This document shows, piece by piece, positions 15,030-21,877 of a stretch of DNA of 33,879 bases (its first letter is position 1; each line of letters begins with the position of its first letter). The position numbers were made by a program, and so were the translations under genes. Source of the stretch: a virus; IMG/VR virus record IMGVR_UViG_3300000116_000089, positions 1 through 33,879 of that record, one strand, 5' to 3'. The notes beneath the pieces were generated by a model that ran no database searches, was not told the origin of the DNA, and worked only from the letters and a program-made list of their open reading frames with translations.

Positions 15030-15621
15030 TTTGTTCTCCAATAAATAAATCTAATCTTTCTGCATGAGTATTCAAGTCAGGATAATCTAACTTTAGTTTT
15101 AAAAGAAAGTCATACCAACGGCCTTGCTGTTTTTCATTGTCAAAAATAATTGCATACTGAATAATTTTTTCAGAAAACTTTTCTTCATCCTCATGAGTAT
15201 CATCAGTCATATCAAATTCTGCTTTAATCTGTAGCTTTGGGTCTAACTGCATCTCATCAAGTGAAAATCCAATATCTTGTAACTCATTGATTTTAAAAGA
15301 TTTATGCAATATTTCGAAGTCAAAATCTCCAGCAGTATTTTTATTAAGCCGTACATTTAATTCTTTGAATTGACTTTCTGTTAGTGTTTTACTCGGAACA
15401 TAACAATCAACATATTGTATTCCCAATCTTTTAAGAATCGTTAATCTGCCATGGCCACCACAAATAGTAAAATCAGTATTGATAACTATTGGCTCGCATA
15501 TGCCAAACTTTGTAATGCTTTGTTGAAGATTATCTAACTTTTCATCAGATAAAATTCTAGGGTTCAAATCATATTCTTTTAAGTCGCTAACTTTTTGCTC
15601 TATCAAATCCCACTTATTCAT
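15019..15621 (-). CDS. ParB-like nuclease-domain protein
   Basis: This 200-aa protein is the third ParB-domain protein of the cluster. Motifs are LKEYDLNPRILSDEKLDNLQQSI, PIVINTDFTICGGHGRLTILKRLG and FKELNVRLNKNTAGDFDFEIL, all typical of phage ParB/RepB/Spo0J nuclease-like domains. The C-terminal 80 residues are acidic and unassigned. I chose the ATG at 15621, which overlaps the helicase stop and has GAGGA 8-12 nt upstream. A TTG 15 nt earlier is less likely. Unlike partition ParB proteins it lacks an obvious DNA-binding HTH domain. Confidence 0.75.
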   Translation of the reverse strand: MNKWDLIEQKVSDLKEYDLNPRILSDEKLDNLQQSITKFGICEPIVINTDFTICGGHGRLTILKRLGIQYVDCYVPSKTLTESQFKELNVRLNKNTAGDFDFEILHKSFKINELQDIGFSLDEMQLDPKLQIKAEFDMTDDTHEDEEKFSEKIIQYAIIFDNEKQQGRWYDFLLKLKLDYPDLNTHAERLDLFIGEQNEK

Positions 15622-16465
15622 AACCAGTATCCTCAAATGTTTTAGTTGAATTATTCCATGCTAGTGTGCAACTTCCAACATTTCCCTGAATGTCCACTTC
15701 TCTAACTTTGGCTACTCTAACTTCTGTCACTTGTTTTTCATAATCCCTAGTGACAATTATTCCTGTATCGGCTTTATTATTCCAATGGGCTGTGCCACTT
15801 ATATCATACAAGCTGTTGACCCTAAACATTCCATCAGCACCTCGTATTTGTTTGTTTGGATGAGCCACCATAAAAGATACAGTGTTTGTTTCCCTGTTGA
15901 ATCTTTTTATCTTAGATATCAATAAAGAAATGTGTTCATCTTCTCTCAAGTTTGCTCGGTTAGGATTAATCTCATTATAAGGGTCAATTATAAAAGCATC
16001 TATTCCAAATACATCTACACAATATTTACACCTATCTAATATCCAATCAATGTCAGGACTGTCACCTTTTGAGTCTAACAAATAAAAATGTTTGTCTATA
16101 AATTCTATCGCTTCAATGATTTCATTTTCATTCGCCCTATTCTCAAAGATACTATCAAAGGGTTTGTGTAAATACTTTTCACATAATCTTTTTAAATTCA
16201 CGGCTAAAGAATGCTCTGGAGAAAATATGCACCACTTAAAATTTTCATTCCTAGCTGTTCGCATTGCAATATCATAAACCAAACTAGACTTACCACAATT
16301 TGGAGTTCCAGTTACAATGTTAAATGATGGTTTTATTATCTTAAAATATTTATGTAAGTCATTAAAACCACAATGGTATTGCTTCTGTGTTTTGCCACTA
16401 TACAATTCCCATATTTCCTCAGTCAAATTTTTGGCAGTATATACTCCCTTTGGTTGGTCGCTCAT
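15614..16465 (-). CDS. Replicative DNA helicase (DnaB/T7 gp4 C-terminal-like)
   Basis: The 283-aa RecA-fold ATPase has Walker A GTPNCGKSS (53-61), an H1a-like glutamate (SPEHS, residue 84), Walker B FIIDPYN (Asp161), the sensor strand VSFMVAHPNKQ near 200, and the SGTAHWNNKADTGIIVTRD region typical of DnaB-family and Twinkle-like helicases. It lacks the N-terminal primase or DnaB interaction domain, so it probably relies on the preceding winged-helix initiator and the host primase and polymerase. AGGAG lies upstream of the ATG. It would unwind phage DNA at the replication fork. Confidence 0.88.
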   Translation of the reverse strand: MSDQPKGVYTAKNLTEEIWELYSGKTQKQYHCGFNDLHKYFKIIKPSFNIVTGTPNCGKSSLVYDIAMRTARNENFKWCIFSPEHSLAVNLKRLCEKYLHKPFDSIFENRANENEIIEAIEFIDKHFYLLDSKGDSPDIDWILDRCKYCVDVFGIDAFIIDPYNEINPNRANLREDEHISLLISKIKRFNRETNTVSFMVAHPNKQIRGADGMFRVNSLYDISGTAHWNNKADTGIIVTRDYEKQVTEVRVAKVREVDIQGNVGSCTLAWNNSTKTFEDTGYE

Positions 16466-16477
16466 CGTTGCTCCTAG

Positions 16478-16825
16478 CTATCCAGCTAAAAAATTTTTAT
16501 TCTTTTTCTTTTTTACTAAACTTAAACAAGTGTCTTTTCTTATATTAGTATTGTGTGAAGAATCTTCACATTGAATATAATAACCGTTGTAAGTCATTAC
16601 ACCTTTTCTTGTTTGCTCCTTTCTTATTAATTTCATATCAACTAACTTTTTTATATGAACAATTACACTTCTCCTACTTAACTGACAAACTTTGGCAATA
16701 TGTTCTTGGCTAGGATAACAATAATTATTTTTATCAGCATAATTCGACAACATAATCAAGACTAGCTTTGTTGTAGAATGTTTTGCATTTTGCTTCATTG
16801 CCCATGCCATTGCATTGAAACTCAT
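16478..16825 (-). CDS. Winged-helix replication protein (phage O-like / HTH_36)
   Basis: The 115-aa protein consists of a winged-helix domain. TTKLVLIMLSNYADKNNYCYPSQEHIAKVCQLSRRSVIVHIKKLVDMKLI is the standard HTH_36 arrangement found in phage replication initiators, with a basic tail (LVKKKKNKNFLAG). The ATG overlaps the upstream regulator stop as ATGA, and the helicase follows after 12 bp, the same pairing as lambda O-P or O-DnaC modules. It probably binds the phage origin and loads the helicase. The origin is not identified. A transcription-factor role is an alternative. Confidence 0.75.
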   Translation of the reverse strand: MSFNAMAWAMKQNAKHSTTKLVLIMLSNYADKNNYCYPSQEHIAKVCQLSRRSVIVHIKKLVDMKLIRKEQTRKGVMTYNGYYIQCEDSSHNTNIRKDTCLSLVKKKKNKNFLAG

Positions 16826-17073
16826 GATTTATTACTAAGCACTTTTTCCAAATTTAAAAACTCATCATGCCTTTCGCTGATAGGTGTTTTATAATAAAAA
16901 TCATTGGCTTGCACTAGCTCATTAGTTGCAGTTAATATTTTGGTCATATTCTCCCTGTTAGGAATCCTGTTTCCATATTTATATTTGTTAAGAGTATCTA
17001 TCTTAATTTTTGTAATCTCACTGAATTGCCACATAGTGGTTTCAGTTTGTTTTAAATATTCCGTTAAAGTCAT
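16822..17073 (-). CDS. HTH transcriptional regulator (Cro/CI-like)
   Basis: The 83-aa product starts at ATG 17073 behind a perfect AGGAG. An upstream in-frame start at 17160 lies inside the control region and is unlikely. The body is a single HTH: MTLTEYLKQTETTMWQFSEITKIKIDTLNKYKYGNRIPNRENMTKILTATNELV, matching the xre/Cro pattern (helix 2-turn-helix 3 at about residues 15-36). It is the first leftward gene next to the divergent control region, the classic position for a repressor that regulates both arms. No lysogeny genes are seen, so it may time expression rather than keep a prophage. Confidence 0.78.
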   Translation of the reverse strand: MTLTEYLKQTETTMWQFSEITKIKIDTLNKYKYGNRIPNRENMTKILTATNELVQANDFYYKTPISERHDEFLNLEKVLSNKS

Positions 17074-17203
17074 TGGTAATCTCCTAGGTTCTCTCCAGCT
17101 AAAGTACCATTGTTTAGTAATCTTAGTCAAGGTACATTTAAGACTTGTATCTATTGTCATATACTGCTACATTGAGTAATCCTAAACAATTACGGAGGTA
17201 AGG
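17074..17203. promoter_or_regulatory. Divergent control region between the two arms
   Basis: These 130 bp separate the leftward regulator and the rightward early genes. An inverted repeat TTGTTTAG (17110-17117) / CTAAACAA (17182-17189) has further similarity beside it (TAATC next to the left arm, GTAATC next to the right arm), suggesting paired operators. For the + strand a TATACT -10 (17160-17165) is present with only a poor -35 (TTTAAG, 17137-17142). For the - strand TTGACT (17125-17130) is followed by a weak -10 at about 17101-17107. Operators for the adjacent HTH protein are the simplest reading. Confidence 0.55.
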
Positions 17204-17533
17204 ATGAAGATAGACAAAAACATACCTATTCCATCAAGGAGTAAATCAAAAGATAAGTTACGACAAAACATGTATGACAGATATGGTTTTATATTCGAAC
17301 TTGAAGATGGCGACAGCTTAACTTGTAATAGAAATATGATAAATAATTATAAAAATTTTTGTAAGAAAGAAAGTATTGGTTTTACAACTAGGTGGGTTGA
17401 TGAAAGAGATTGGACAGTTGCTGGATATAGTGATGATGGAAATTATAGAATTTGGTTTTTTCCAACTAGAAGATTTGACAAGGCCAAGGAAAAAGAAATG
17501 GAATATATGAAAAATAAACAAAGGAGCAATTAA
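17204..17533 (+). CDS. First early protein, unknown, 109 aa
   Basis: This is the first rightward gene after the control region, with a strong ribosome-binding site (GGAGG about 7 nt before the ATG). The N-terminus IPIPSRSKSKDKLRQNMYDRYGF leads to a LEDGDSLTCNRNMINNYKNFCKKESIGFTTRWV segment and an IWFFPTRRFDKA end. Small phage proteins with an IPIP...GDS...TR.V...R-W pattern are common and uncharacterised. I cannot name a domain with confidence. It is rich in charged and aromatic residues and has no membrane segment. Early position suggests a host-takeover or DNA-binding role (inference). Confidence 0.8.
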   Translation: MKIDKNIPIPSRSKSKDKLRQNMYDRYGFIFELEDGDSLTCNRNMINNYKNFCKKESIGFTTRWVDERDWTVAGYSDDGNYRIWFFPTRRFDKAKEKEMEYMKNKQRSN

Positions 17534-17709
17534 TGAAATATTTTATATTACATAACTATGATGCCGATAAATGGGTATTGGTAACTAGGAAACCTCTTGA
17601 TGATGAAGTAAAAACTTATGCATTGTGCGATTCATTAAGAGACACAAACCCTAATGAAAAATACCGTGTGGTAGAATTAATGAGCAAAGAAAATTTGGAG
17701 GTAGTTTAG
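17533..17709 (+). CDS. 58-aa unknown early protein
   Basis: The ATG overlaps the upstream TAA (TAATG) and AAGGAG lies 7 nt before it. The 58-aa product (MKYFILHNYDADKWVLVTRK...) is acidic, with a beta-rich first half and a helix near the end (YRVVELMSKENLEV). Its TAG abuts the ATG of the ERF gene (TAGATG). No family recognised. The tight spacing on both sides supports it as a real operon member. Confidence 0.7.
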   Translation: MKYFILHNYDADKWVLVTRKPLDDEVKTYALCDSLRDTNPNEKYRVVELMSKENLEVV

Positions 17710-18177
17710 ATGAGCAAATTAACCGATGCACTATGTGAGTTTCAAACTCAAAACGTAAAGGCCTTAAAGGATGGAAAAAATCCAGCTTTTAAAAGCACTT
17801 ATGCAACAGTAGATGAAGTAATTCAAGCATTGCAACCAGCATCAGATTTAGGAATATCATATACACAAGTTTATGACTATGAGCTAAAAGAATGCAACGG
17901 TGTACTGCATAAAATATCTTTTCTAAAAACAACTTTATATCATCGTGATGATAAAGATAATGAACATGTAATTGAATCAAGGTTTCCAATGCAACTTAAC
18001 AATGATGCTAGGAATAAAAATCATGATTTTGTTTCAGCCAGTACATATGCAAGGAGGGTCTCATTAGTATCAGCTTTTGGCCTAGGCCTTGATGATGATG
18101 GCAATGCTAGTAATGGAAGTAAAGATGGAAATTCAACACCACCTACTACACCTACTACTGGCAGAAGAAGTATCTAA
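17710..18177 (+). CDS. ERF-family single-strand annealing protein
   Basis: The 155-aa recombinase resembles the ERF family (PF04404), which anneals complementary single strands during phage recombination and concatemer formation. Family strings are KNPAFKSTYATVDEVIQALQP (residues 22-42), MQLNNDARN-HDFVSASTYARRVSLVSAFGLGLDDDGNA (residues 96-130; the GxxxTYARRY-like element and the acid-rich end). The tail is a Gly/Ser/Thr/Pro linker (NSTPPTTPTTGRR), as in many ERF or SSB-associated proteins. The start ATG abuts the previous stop. It is probably co-expressed with the nuclease at 19261-19875. Confidence 0.88.
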   Translation: MSKLTDALCEFQTQNVKALKDGKNPAFKSTYATVDEVIQALQPASDLGISYTQVYDYELKECNGVLHKISFLKTTLYHRDDKDNEHVIESRFPMQLNNDARNKNHDFVSASTYARRVSLVSAFGLGLDDDGNASNGSKDGNSTPPTTPTTGRRSI

Positions 18178-18614
18178 TGGATAAAGAAGAAATAGAAAAG
18201 CAATTAAATAAATTTTTTGCCAAAGGCAAGGAGAAAAAAATGGATGATAATAAACCTGATATAAGGGTAGATGTAATAGCTGGTACTATGAATGACCCTC
18301 GCACGGATAGTGCTGGAGAAGTCGTAGATAAGGTTGTCAAATATGGCACTTTAGAAGATGGTACTCAGTACGGTAAAAAAGTTATATTGATAGATAGCTT
18401 AACCAAGGATAACAACCAAATATTTTGGATGTATCAGAAAGTTGGCCGAGCATACATCAACGATAACAAAACGGAAAAAAATAGTTATGACTTTAGTGGA
18501 GATATTGATGGAGGTGAGTTTGAAAAAACCCCTAAGAAATTCTTTGCATATAAGAAAATTAACGAAGATAATCAATCGGAATTTTATAGCTTGAGTCTAT
18601 TAGACAAGAAATAA
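18177..18614 (+). CDS. Unknown protein, possibly single-strand DNA-binding
   Basis: The 145-aa frame begins in a TAATG overlap with ERF. A second start at 18240 (MDDNKPDIRVDV) has a strong AAGGAG and may be the true one, giving 124 aa. The sequence is beta-rich and acidic (GKKVILIDSLTKDNNQIFWMYQKVGRAY, YDFSGDIDGGEFEKTPKKFFAYKK) with no catalytic motif. Its place between ERF and nuclease genes suits an SSB or recombination accessory. I do not recognise an OB-fold signature with confidence. Confidence 0.7.
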   Translation: MDKEEIEKQLNKFFAKGKEKKMDDNKPDIRVDVIAGTMNDPRTDSAGEVVDKVVKYGTLEDGTQYGKKVILIDSLTKDNNQIFWMYQKVGRAYINDNKTEKNSYDFSGDIDGGEFEKTPKKFFAYKKINEDNQSEFYSLSLLDKK

Positions 18615-18631
18615 TTCTCCGTAAGAGGATG

Positions 18632-18673
18632 GCACTAGTGAGTGATTTGATGTGTTGTCATTCTCACTAGTGC
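18632..18673 (+). repeat. 11-bp inverted repeat with two CACTAGTG palindromes
   Basis: GCACTAGTGAG (18632-18642) and CTCACTAGTGC (18663-18673) are perfect inverted copies around a 20-nt loop, in the 71-bp gap before the oxygenase gene. Each arm contains the 8-bp palindrome CACTAGTG, and their start points lie 32 bp apart, about three helical turns. It may be an operator for two dimers, or an mRNA hairpin just ahead of the AGGA ribosome-binding site at 18675. No U-run follows, so it is not a standard terminator. Confidence 0.65.
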
Positions 18674-18685
18674 TAGGAAAAAAAT

Positions 18686-19258
18686 ATGAGTATTAGTCCA
18701 ATTAAGCAAGAAGCGTTTGAAGTTGATTTAAGTAAGGATGCACAGTACGGAGTTATTCAATTCCCAATTGCAAAATCTACTTTAAATTCTGTATTGCATG
18801 AAATAAGTATTGCGAAGTTAGATGAAGAATCTGCCGAGATTAACTCCCAATTTAACGATAAAAGAAAAGTTAAGTTATGGCGAGTACCAATCAAAGGCCT
18901 GATTGGAAAAGTTATTACTAATGTTGTGAAAGAATTAAATAAAACATTTAACTATAGATTATCAGCAATCCAAGATATTCAATATCTTGAATATTCAGTT
19001 GGAGATTATTATAAACCCCATTCAGATATTTCAATTGGTATTAGTGCTATGAGAAAAATTTCAATAAGTTGGGTTTTAAATGAGGGGTTTACTGGTGGTG
19101 AATTAAAAATTTGGAATGGTGGTGAAGAGCAAATTATTGTTCCGACCACTGAGCATTTAATTGCATTCACAAGTTTTTTTACTCATGCAGTAACAGAAGT
19201 AACTCAGGGAACTAGATGTGTTTTAGTTTGCTGGATAAATGGTGAACAATGGAGATAA
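18686..19258 (+). CDS. 2-oxoglutarate/Fe(II)-dependent oxygenase (prolyl-4-hydroxylase type)
   Basis: The 190-aa protein carries the jelly-roll iron site His112-x-Asp114 (KPHSDIS) and the distal His167 with Arg177 (SFFTHAVTEVTQGTRCVLVCW), the metal- and 2OG-binding set of the P4H/PiuC-like family. Between them lie ISISWVLNEGFTGGELKIW, typical of the double-stranded beta-helix. Such oxygenases are frequent in marine phages. Substrates could be protein, nucleic acid or a small metabolite; none is shown by sequence. The gene is preceded by an unusual inverted repeat (18632-18673), so its expression may be separately controlled. AGGA ends about 8 nt before the ATG. Confidence 0.85.
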   Translation: MSISPIKQEAFEVDLSKDAQYGVIQFPIAKSTLNSVLHEISIAKLDEESAEINSQFNDKRKVKLWRVPIKGLIGKVITNVVKELNKTFNYRLSAIQDIQYLEYSVGDYYKPHSDISIGISAMRKISISWVLNEGFTGGELKIWNGGEEQIIVPTTEHLIAFTSFFTHAVTEVTQGTRCVLVCWINGEQWR

Positions 19259-19260
19259 CA

Positions 19261-19875
19261 ATGAAATCAAAAATTAACGATGAAATTATTGAGAAAACAA
19301 ATTATCCATCAGTTAGTAAAATAATAAATCATAAACCCAATTCTAAATTAATTAAGTGGAGAAAAGAAGTTGGAGAAGATGTTGCTGATTATATTGTAGA
19401 GCAAAGTGCAAAACGTGGAAAAGAAACTCATGAAATTATAGAAGCATATCTTTTAAAGAAACATCATGAAGTTTGCAATATTTTACCTAATGGTTTGTTT
19501 TTAAAAATGAAACATTATATTGACAGAATTAATTCAATTAAATTATTAGAGGGAAACTTGCTTAGTCATGAATTAAAAATGAAAGGCCGAGCAGACTGCA
19601 TCGCAAATTATGGTGATGAACTTTCTGTTATAGAATTTAAAACTACAAAAACATATCGAGAAAAACCAAAATTAGAATGGTGTTTGCAATGTACTGCATA
19701 TGCTTTGATGTATGAAGAAATTTATGGAACTAGAATAAATGATTTTATAATTATTTGTGCTGGAGAAGATGACTCTGTAATTGTTTTTAGAAGAGCAGTT
19801 ACAAAATTTGTTGAGCCATTAAAAGAATTAATTGAATCTTATAAAACCAATGGAGATAAAAATGAAACCCAATAA
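19261..19875 (+). CDS. PD-(D/E)XK-family exonuclease
   Basis: The 204-aa protein resembles phage and MGME1/Cas4-like PD-(D/E)XK exonucleases. Features are YPSVSKIINHKPNSKLIKWRK, a GKETHEIIEAYLLKK helix (the conserved His), GRADCIANYGDELSVIEFKTTK (the D...ExK core) and EWCLQCTAYALMYEEIYG (the Gln-Tyr motif). I chose ATG 19261 (MKSKINDE), with GGAG 8 nt upstream. An overlapping ATG at 19249 would add four residues. It probably degrades one strand to feed the ERF annealing protein. Its stop overlaps the next gene by 14 nt. Confidence 0.82.
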   Translation: MKSKINDEIIEKTNYPSVSKIINHKPNSKLIKWRKEVGEDVADYIVEQSAKRGKETHEIIEAYLLKKHHEVCNILPNGLFLKMKHYIDRINSIKLLEGNLLSHELKMKGRADCIANYGDELSVIEFKTTKTYREKPKLEWCLQCTAYALMYEEIYGTRINDFIIICAGEDDSVIVFRRAVTKFVEPLKELIESYKTNGDKNETQ

Positions 19876-20122
19876 TGAAAAAAACAAAGTCTTGAATAGA
19901 GAAATAAAAAAATGGACAGCTAGTCATAAAGATGTTTTGGATAGACTAACTAAATGCATTGATGTATTAAAGAAAAATTTAGATGACAACCAAAAAGCAT
20001 TTAATGATGTAGTGCATACAAAAGAATTTAATCCTAAACTGGCCGTGGAATATATAAGAAAGATTAACGAAGATATTAATGCAATTAACAGTATTTCTGC
20101 ATTAAAAATGAAAGAAAAATAA
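19862..20122 (+). CDS. 86-aa helical protein, unknown
   Basis: I take the ATG at 19862 (MKPNNEKNK) because GGAG lies 9 nt upstream. An in-frame ATG at 19832 is inside the nuclease gene and less likely. The product is all-helical and highly charged (REIKKWTASHKDVLDRLTKCIDVLKKNL), suggesting a coiled coil. It ends the recombination block; a weak T-run (ATCTTTTTTT) follows at 20122. No named family. It may be a partner of the nuclease (inference). Confidence 0.7.
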   Translation: MKPNNEKNKVLNREIKKWTASHKDVLDRLTKCIDVLKKNLDDNQKAFNDVVHTKEFNPKLAVEYIRKINEDINAINSISALKMKEK

Positions 20123-20193
20123 TCTTTTTTTAAATTAATTTTAAGAATGGCTATTTCATTGGCCTGTAGGGTATTAATTAGTGCTTTTATTAC

Positions 20194-20222
20194 TTGCACG
20201 TATCGTACCAATTCGGTATAAT
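20194..20222 (+). promoter_or_regulatory. Sigma70-type promoter of the amidoligase operon
   Basis: TTGCAC (20194-20199), a 17-bp spacer and TATAAT (20217-20222). The spacer contains TACC-AATTC-GGTA, a palindrome touching the -10 box. The distant promoter at 7806-7833 has the same hexamers and the same CC-N5-GG element. It sits in the 148-bp gap 20123-20270 upstream of the amidoligase; the rest of that gap shows only an ATTGGCC word shared with the upstream side of the 7.8-kb promoter. Confidence 0.82.
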
Positions 20223-20230
20223 AATTATAA

Positions 20231-20250
20231 CAGCTAGACAAACTTAGCTG
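20231..20250 (+). promoter_or_regulatory. 5' leader hairpin of the amidoligase operon
   Basis: CAGCTA (20231-20236) and TAGCTG (20245-20250) form a perfect 6-bp stem with the 8-nt loop GACAAACT, beginning 8 nt after the -10 box, so at the very 5' end of the transcript. The 7.7-kb leader has an equivalent hairpin with an 8-nt loop GATAAAAA. After it come GAGGATACAA and the start codon in both leaders. Confidence 0.55.
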
Positions 20251-20270
20251 GATATGAAGAGGATACAACG

Positions 20271-21077
20271 ATGAGAAAATTTGGAATTGAAATTGAGTTT
20301 ATAGGAAATGTTTCACGTGAAACTATGTGCGATAGAATCAATGCAGAAGTAGATGGTGTTAACATCATAACTGCTGGCTACATGGACAAATCAAATAAAT
20401 GGAGAATGAAAACTGATGGTAGTTTAGATGGTAGATATGCTATGGAATTAGTTACACCAATTCTTCAGACAGAAGATGACATAGCTAAACTAAAAGCAGT
20501 TATTAAAGTTATGGAAGCTAACGGTACTATCAATAGCAGTTGTGGTGTACATTGCCACGTTGATGTTAACGGTGCTGATAGTAAAGATATAAAAAAACTT
20601 ATGAAATTTTTATGCAAGTATGAAAGTGCTTTAGAAAGTTTAATTGCACCAAGCAGAAGAGGACAAAGTAGATGGTGTAAAAGTATCTACGAAACTGAAA
20701 CTGATTTAGTACAAACTTTTAATAGGTTGAATAACAAAACTGTTAGAAACTTAATTAACAATACTCAATATGCAAAGTTTGGAAGATACAGTAAATGGAA
20801 CTTTAAAAACTTTTGGTCGCAAGGTAGTTTTGAAAACAGATGTCACCAAGCAACTTTAAATGCAGATAAAGTCGAGCAGTGGGTTAGATTAAATGTTGCA
20901 TTGATAGAAGCTAGTTTTAACTTTAGAGGGCAAGTTGCTCATGCTAATGAGACTACAAAAACATTCGGTACTAAAAAATTACTTGATGATTTAAGAGCAA
21001 AGAAAGTTATTTCTTTGGAAACTAAAAAATTCTTCATGAGAAGATATAAGGAGCTTAACAATGAAGTTTGTAGATAG
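20271..21077 (+). CDS. Amidoligase (Amidoligase_2 family)
   Basis: The 268-aa enzyme belongs to the amidoligase family of the glutamine-synthetase-like fold, predicted to form amide bonds between amino groups and carboxylates using ATP. Motifs are FGIEIEF (4-10), YAMELVTPIL (56-65), CGVHCHVD (91-98) and, near the C-terminus, FENRCHQATLNADKVEQWVRL, the family arginine-rich end. It is the first gene of its own operon (promoter 20194-20222; GAGG before ATG) and overlaps a small gene by 17 bp, followed by a gamma-glutamylcyclotransferase. Comparative genomics has linked phage amidoligases with such cyclotransferases and predicted peptide-tag or crosslink chemistry. Substrates are unknown. Confidence 0.88.
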   Translation: MRKFGIEIEFIGNVSRETMCDRINAEVDGVNIITAGYMDKSNKWRMKTDGSLDGRYAMELVTPILQTEDDIAKLKAVIKVMEANGTINSSCGVHCHVDVNGADSKDIKKLMKFLCKYESALESLIAPSRRGQSRWCKSIYETETDLVQTFNRLNNKTVRNLINNTQYAKFGRYSKWNFKNFWSQGSFENRCHQATLNADKVEQWVRLNVALIEASFNFRGQVAHANETTKTFGTKKLLDDLRAKKVISLETKKFFMRRYKELNNEVCR

Positions 21078-21303
21078 TAGAAACGAATTTGTATTTAAAG
21101 CAAATACAAAAGTAGAGTTAGCCAATGAGTTATACAAAACAAGTTGGCTAAAGCATGATGCAGATGATGTTAATGACTGGTGTTACAAGGCCAGTCAAAG
21201 ACTAAACATGGTAGAGGATATTACTTTACAATACACTTACGATGACCTTGATGGTTTTATAAGTGAGTTAATTAAATTCAATATAATAGAGGAGATACAA
21301 TAA
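21061..21303 (+). CDS. Small protein between amidoligase and cyclotransferase
   Basis: The 80-aa acidic protein (MKFVDSRNEFVFKANTKVELANELYKTSWLKHDADDV...) has alternating helices and aromatic residues and no known motif. It overlaps the amidoligase by 17 nt and its TAA overlaps the cyclotransferase ATG (TAATG). Both overlaps imply coupled translation with the enzymes. It may be the peptide or protein substrate, or an accessory subunit, of the amidoligase system. This is inference from position only. Confidence 0.72.
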   Translation: MKFVDSRNEFVFKANTKVELANELYKTSWLKHDADDVNDWCYKASQRLNMVEDITLQYTYDDLDGFISELIKFNIIEEIQ

Positions 21304-21710
21304 TGTTATATTATTCTTACGGAGCAAATACAAATATAGACAACATGGCATACAGATGCCCTAAAGCAAAAGTCGTTAGTAGCTTAGTGCTACCTGACTA
21401 CAGATTAGTTTTTAGAGGTGTTGCTGATATTGAGCCAGCTAATTACAACCAAGTGCAAGGCGTACTTTGGGATATTACTTCTGAATGTGAAAATTCTTTG
21501 GATATATTCGAGGGTGTAGCCAGTGGCCTTTACAGAAAAGAATATTTCTGCATTAAGATAGGTGGCAAGGTAGAGGAAGTCATGTTCTACAAAATGAATA
21601 GCGATGGCTATGCTGACCCTAGCAAGCATTACTTTGATGGTATCCACGATGGTTACAAGCAAAATAATCTTGATGATACATTTTTATTCAATGCCTTGGA
21701 GAATATATAA
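21303..21710 (+). CDS. Gamma-glutamylcyclotransferase (AIG2-like)
   Basis: The 135-aa protein has the cyclotransferase fold signatures: YYSYGANTNIDNM (residues 3-15, the YG-N substrate-binding loop), VQGVLWDIT (51-59) and SLDIFEGVASGLYRK (65-79), where Glu70 matches the catalytic glutamate. These enzymes release 5-oxoproline from gamma-glutamyl amines. Paired with the amidoligase, it may remove or process gamma-glutamyl linkages made by that enzyme. It overlaps genes on both sides by the last base of the stop codon. Confidence 0.86.
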   Translation: MLYYSYGANTNIDNMAYRCPKAKVVSSLVLPDYRLVFRGVADIEPANYNQVQGVLWDITSECENSLDIFEGVASGLYRKEYFCIKIGGKVEEVMFYKMNSDGYADPSKHYFDGIHDGYKQNNLDDTFLFNALENI

Positions 21711-21877
21711 TGTTAGATAGAGATAAAAGAATAATTGAATACCTAAAATCTCGTATTGAAAAATACGAGAATGGCAATAAAAAAACGATGCACTATGAAA
21801 AAAGCATTATGGAAATGGAAGATTACAAATTAAATGTTTTAGTCTTAAATTTTTACAAAACAAAAGGTGAAGTATGA
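21710..21877 (+). CDS. 55-aa helical protein, unknown
   Basis: Short frame starting in a TAATG overlap with the cyclotransferase and ending in an ATGA overlap with the next gene. The 55-aa product is highly charged and predicted helical (RIIEYLKSRIEKYENGNKKTMHYEKSI). It has no signal, membrane segment or known domain. The tight overlaps support it as real. Confidence 0.68.
   Translation: MLDRDKRIIEYLKSRIEKYENGNKKTMHYEKSIMEMEDYKLNVLVLNFYKTKGEV

Noticed and set aside
16822-17160. Longer regulator starting at 17160
   Set aside because: The extra 29 residues would run through the control region, and the ATG at 17073 has a perfect AGGAG.
18629-18670. 13-codon frame (MALVSDLMCCHSH) across the CACTAGTG repeat as an attenuator peptide
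   Set aside because: The GAGG lies directly against the ATG with no spacing, and the hairpin lacks a U-run. DNA or RNA palindrome function is a simpler reading.
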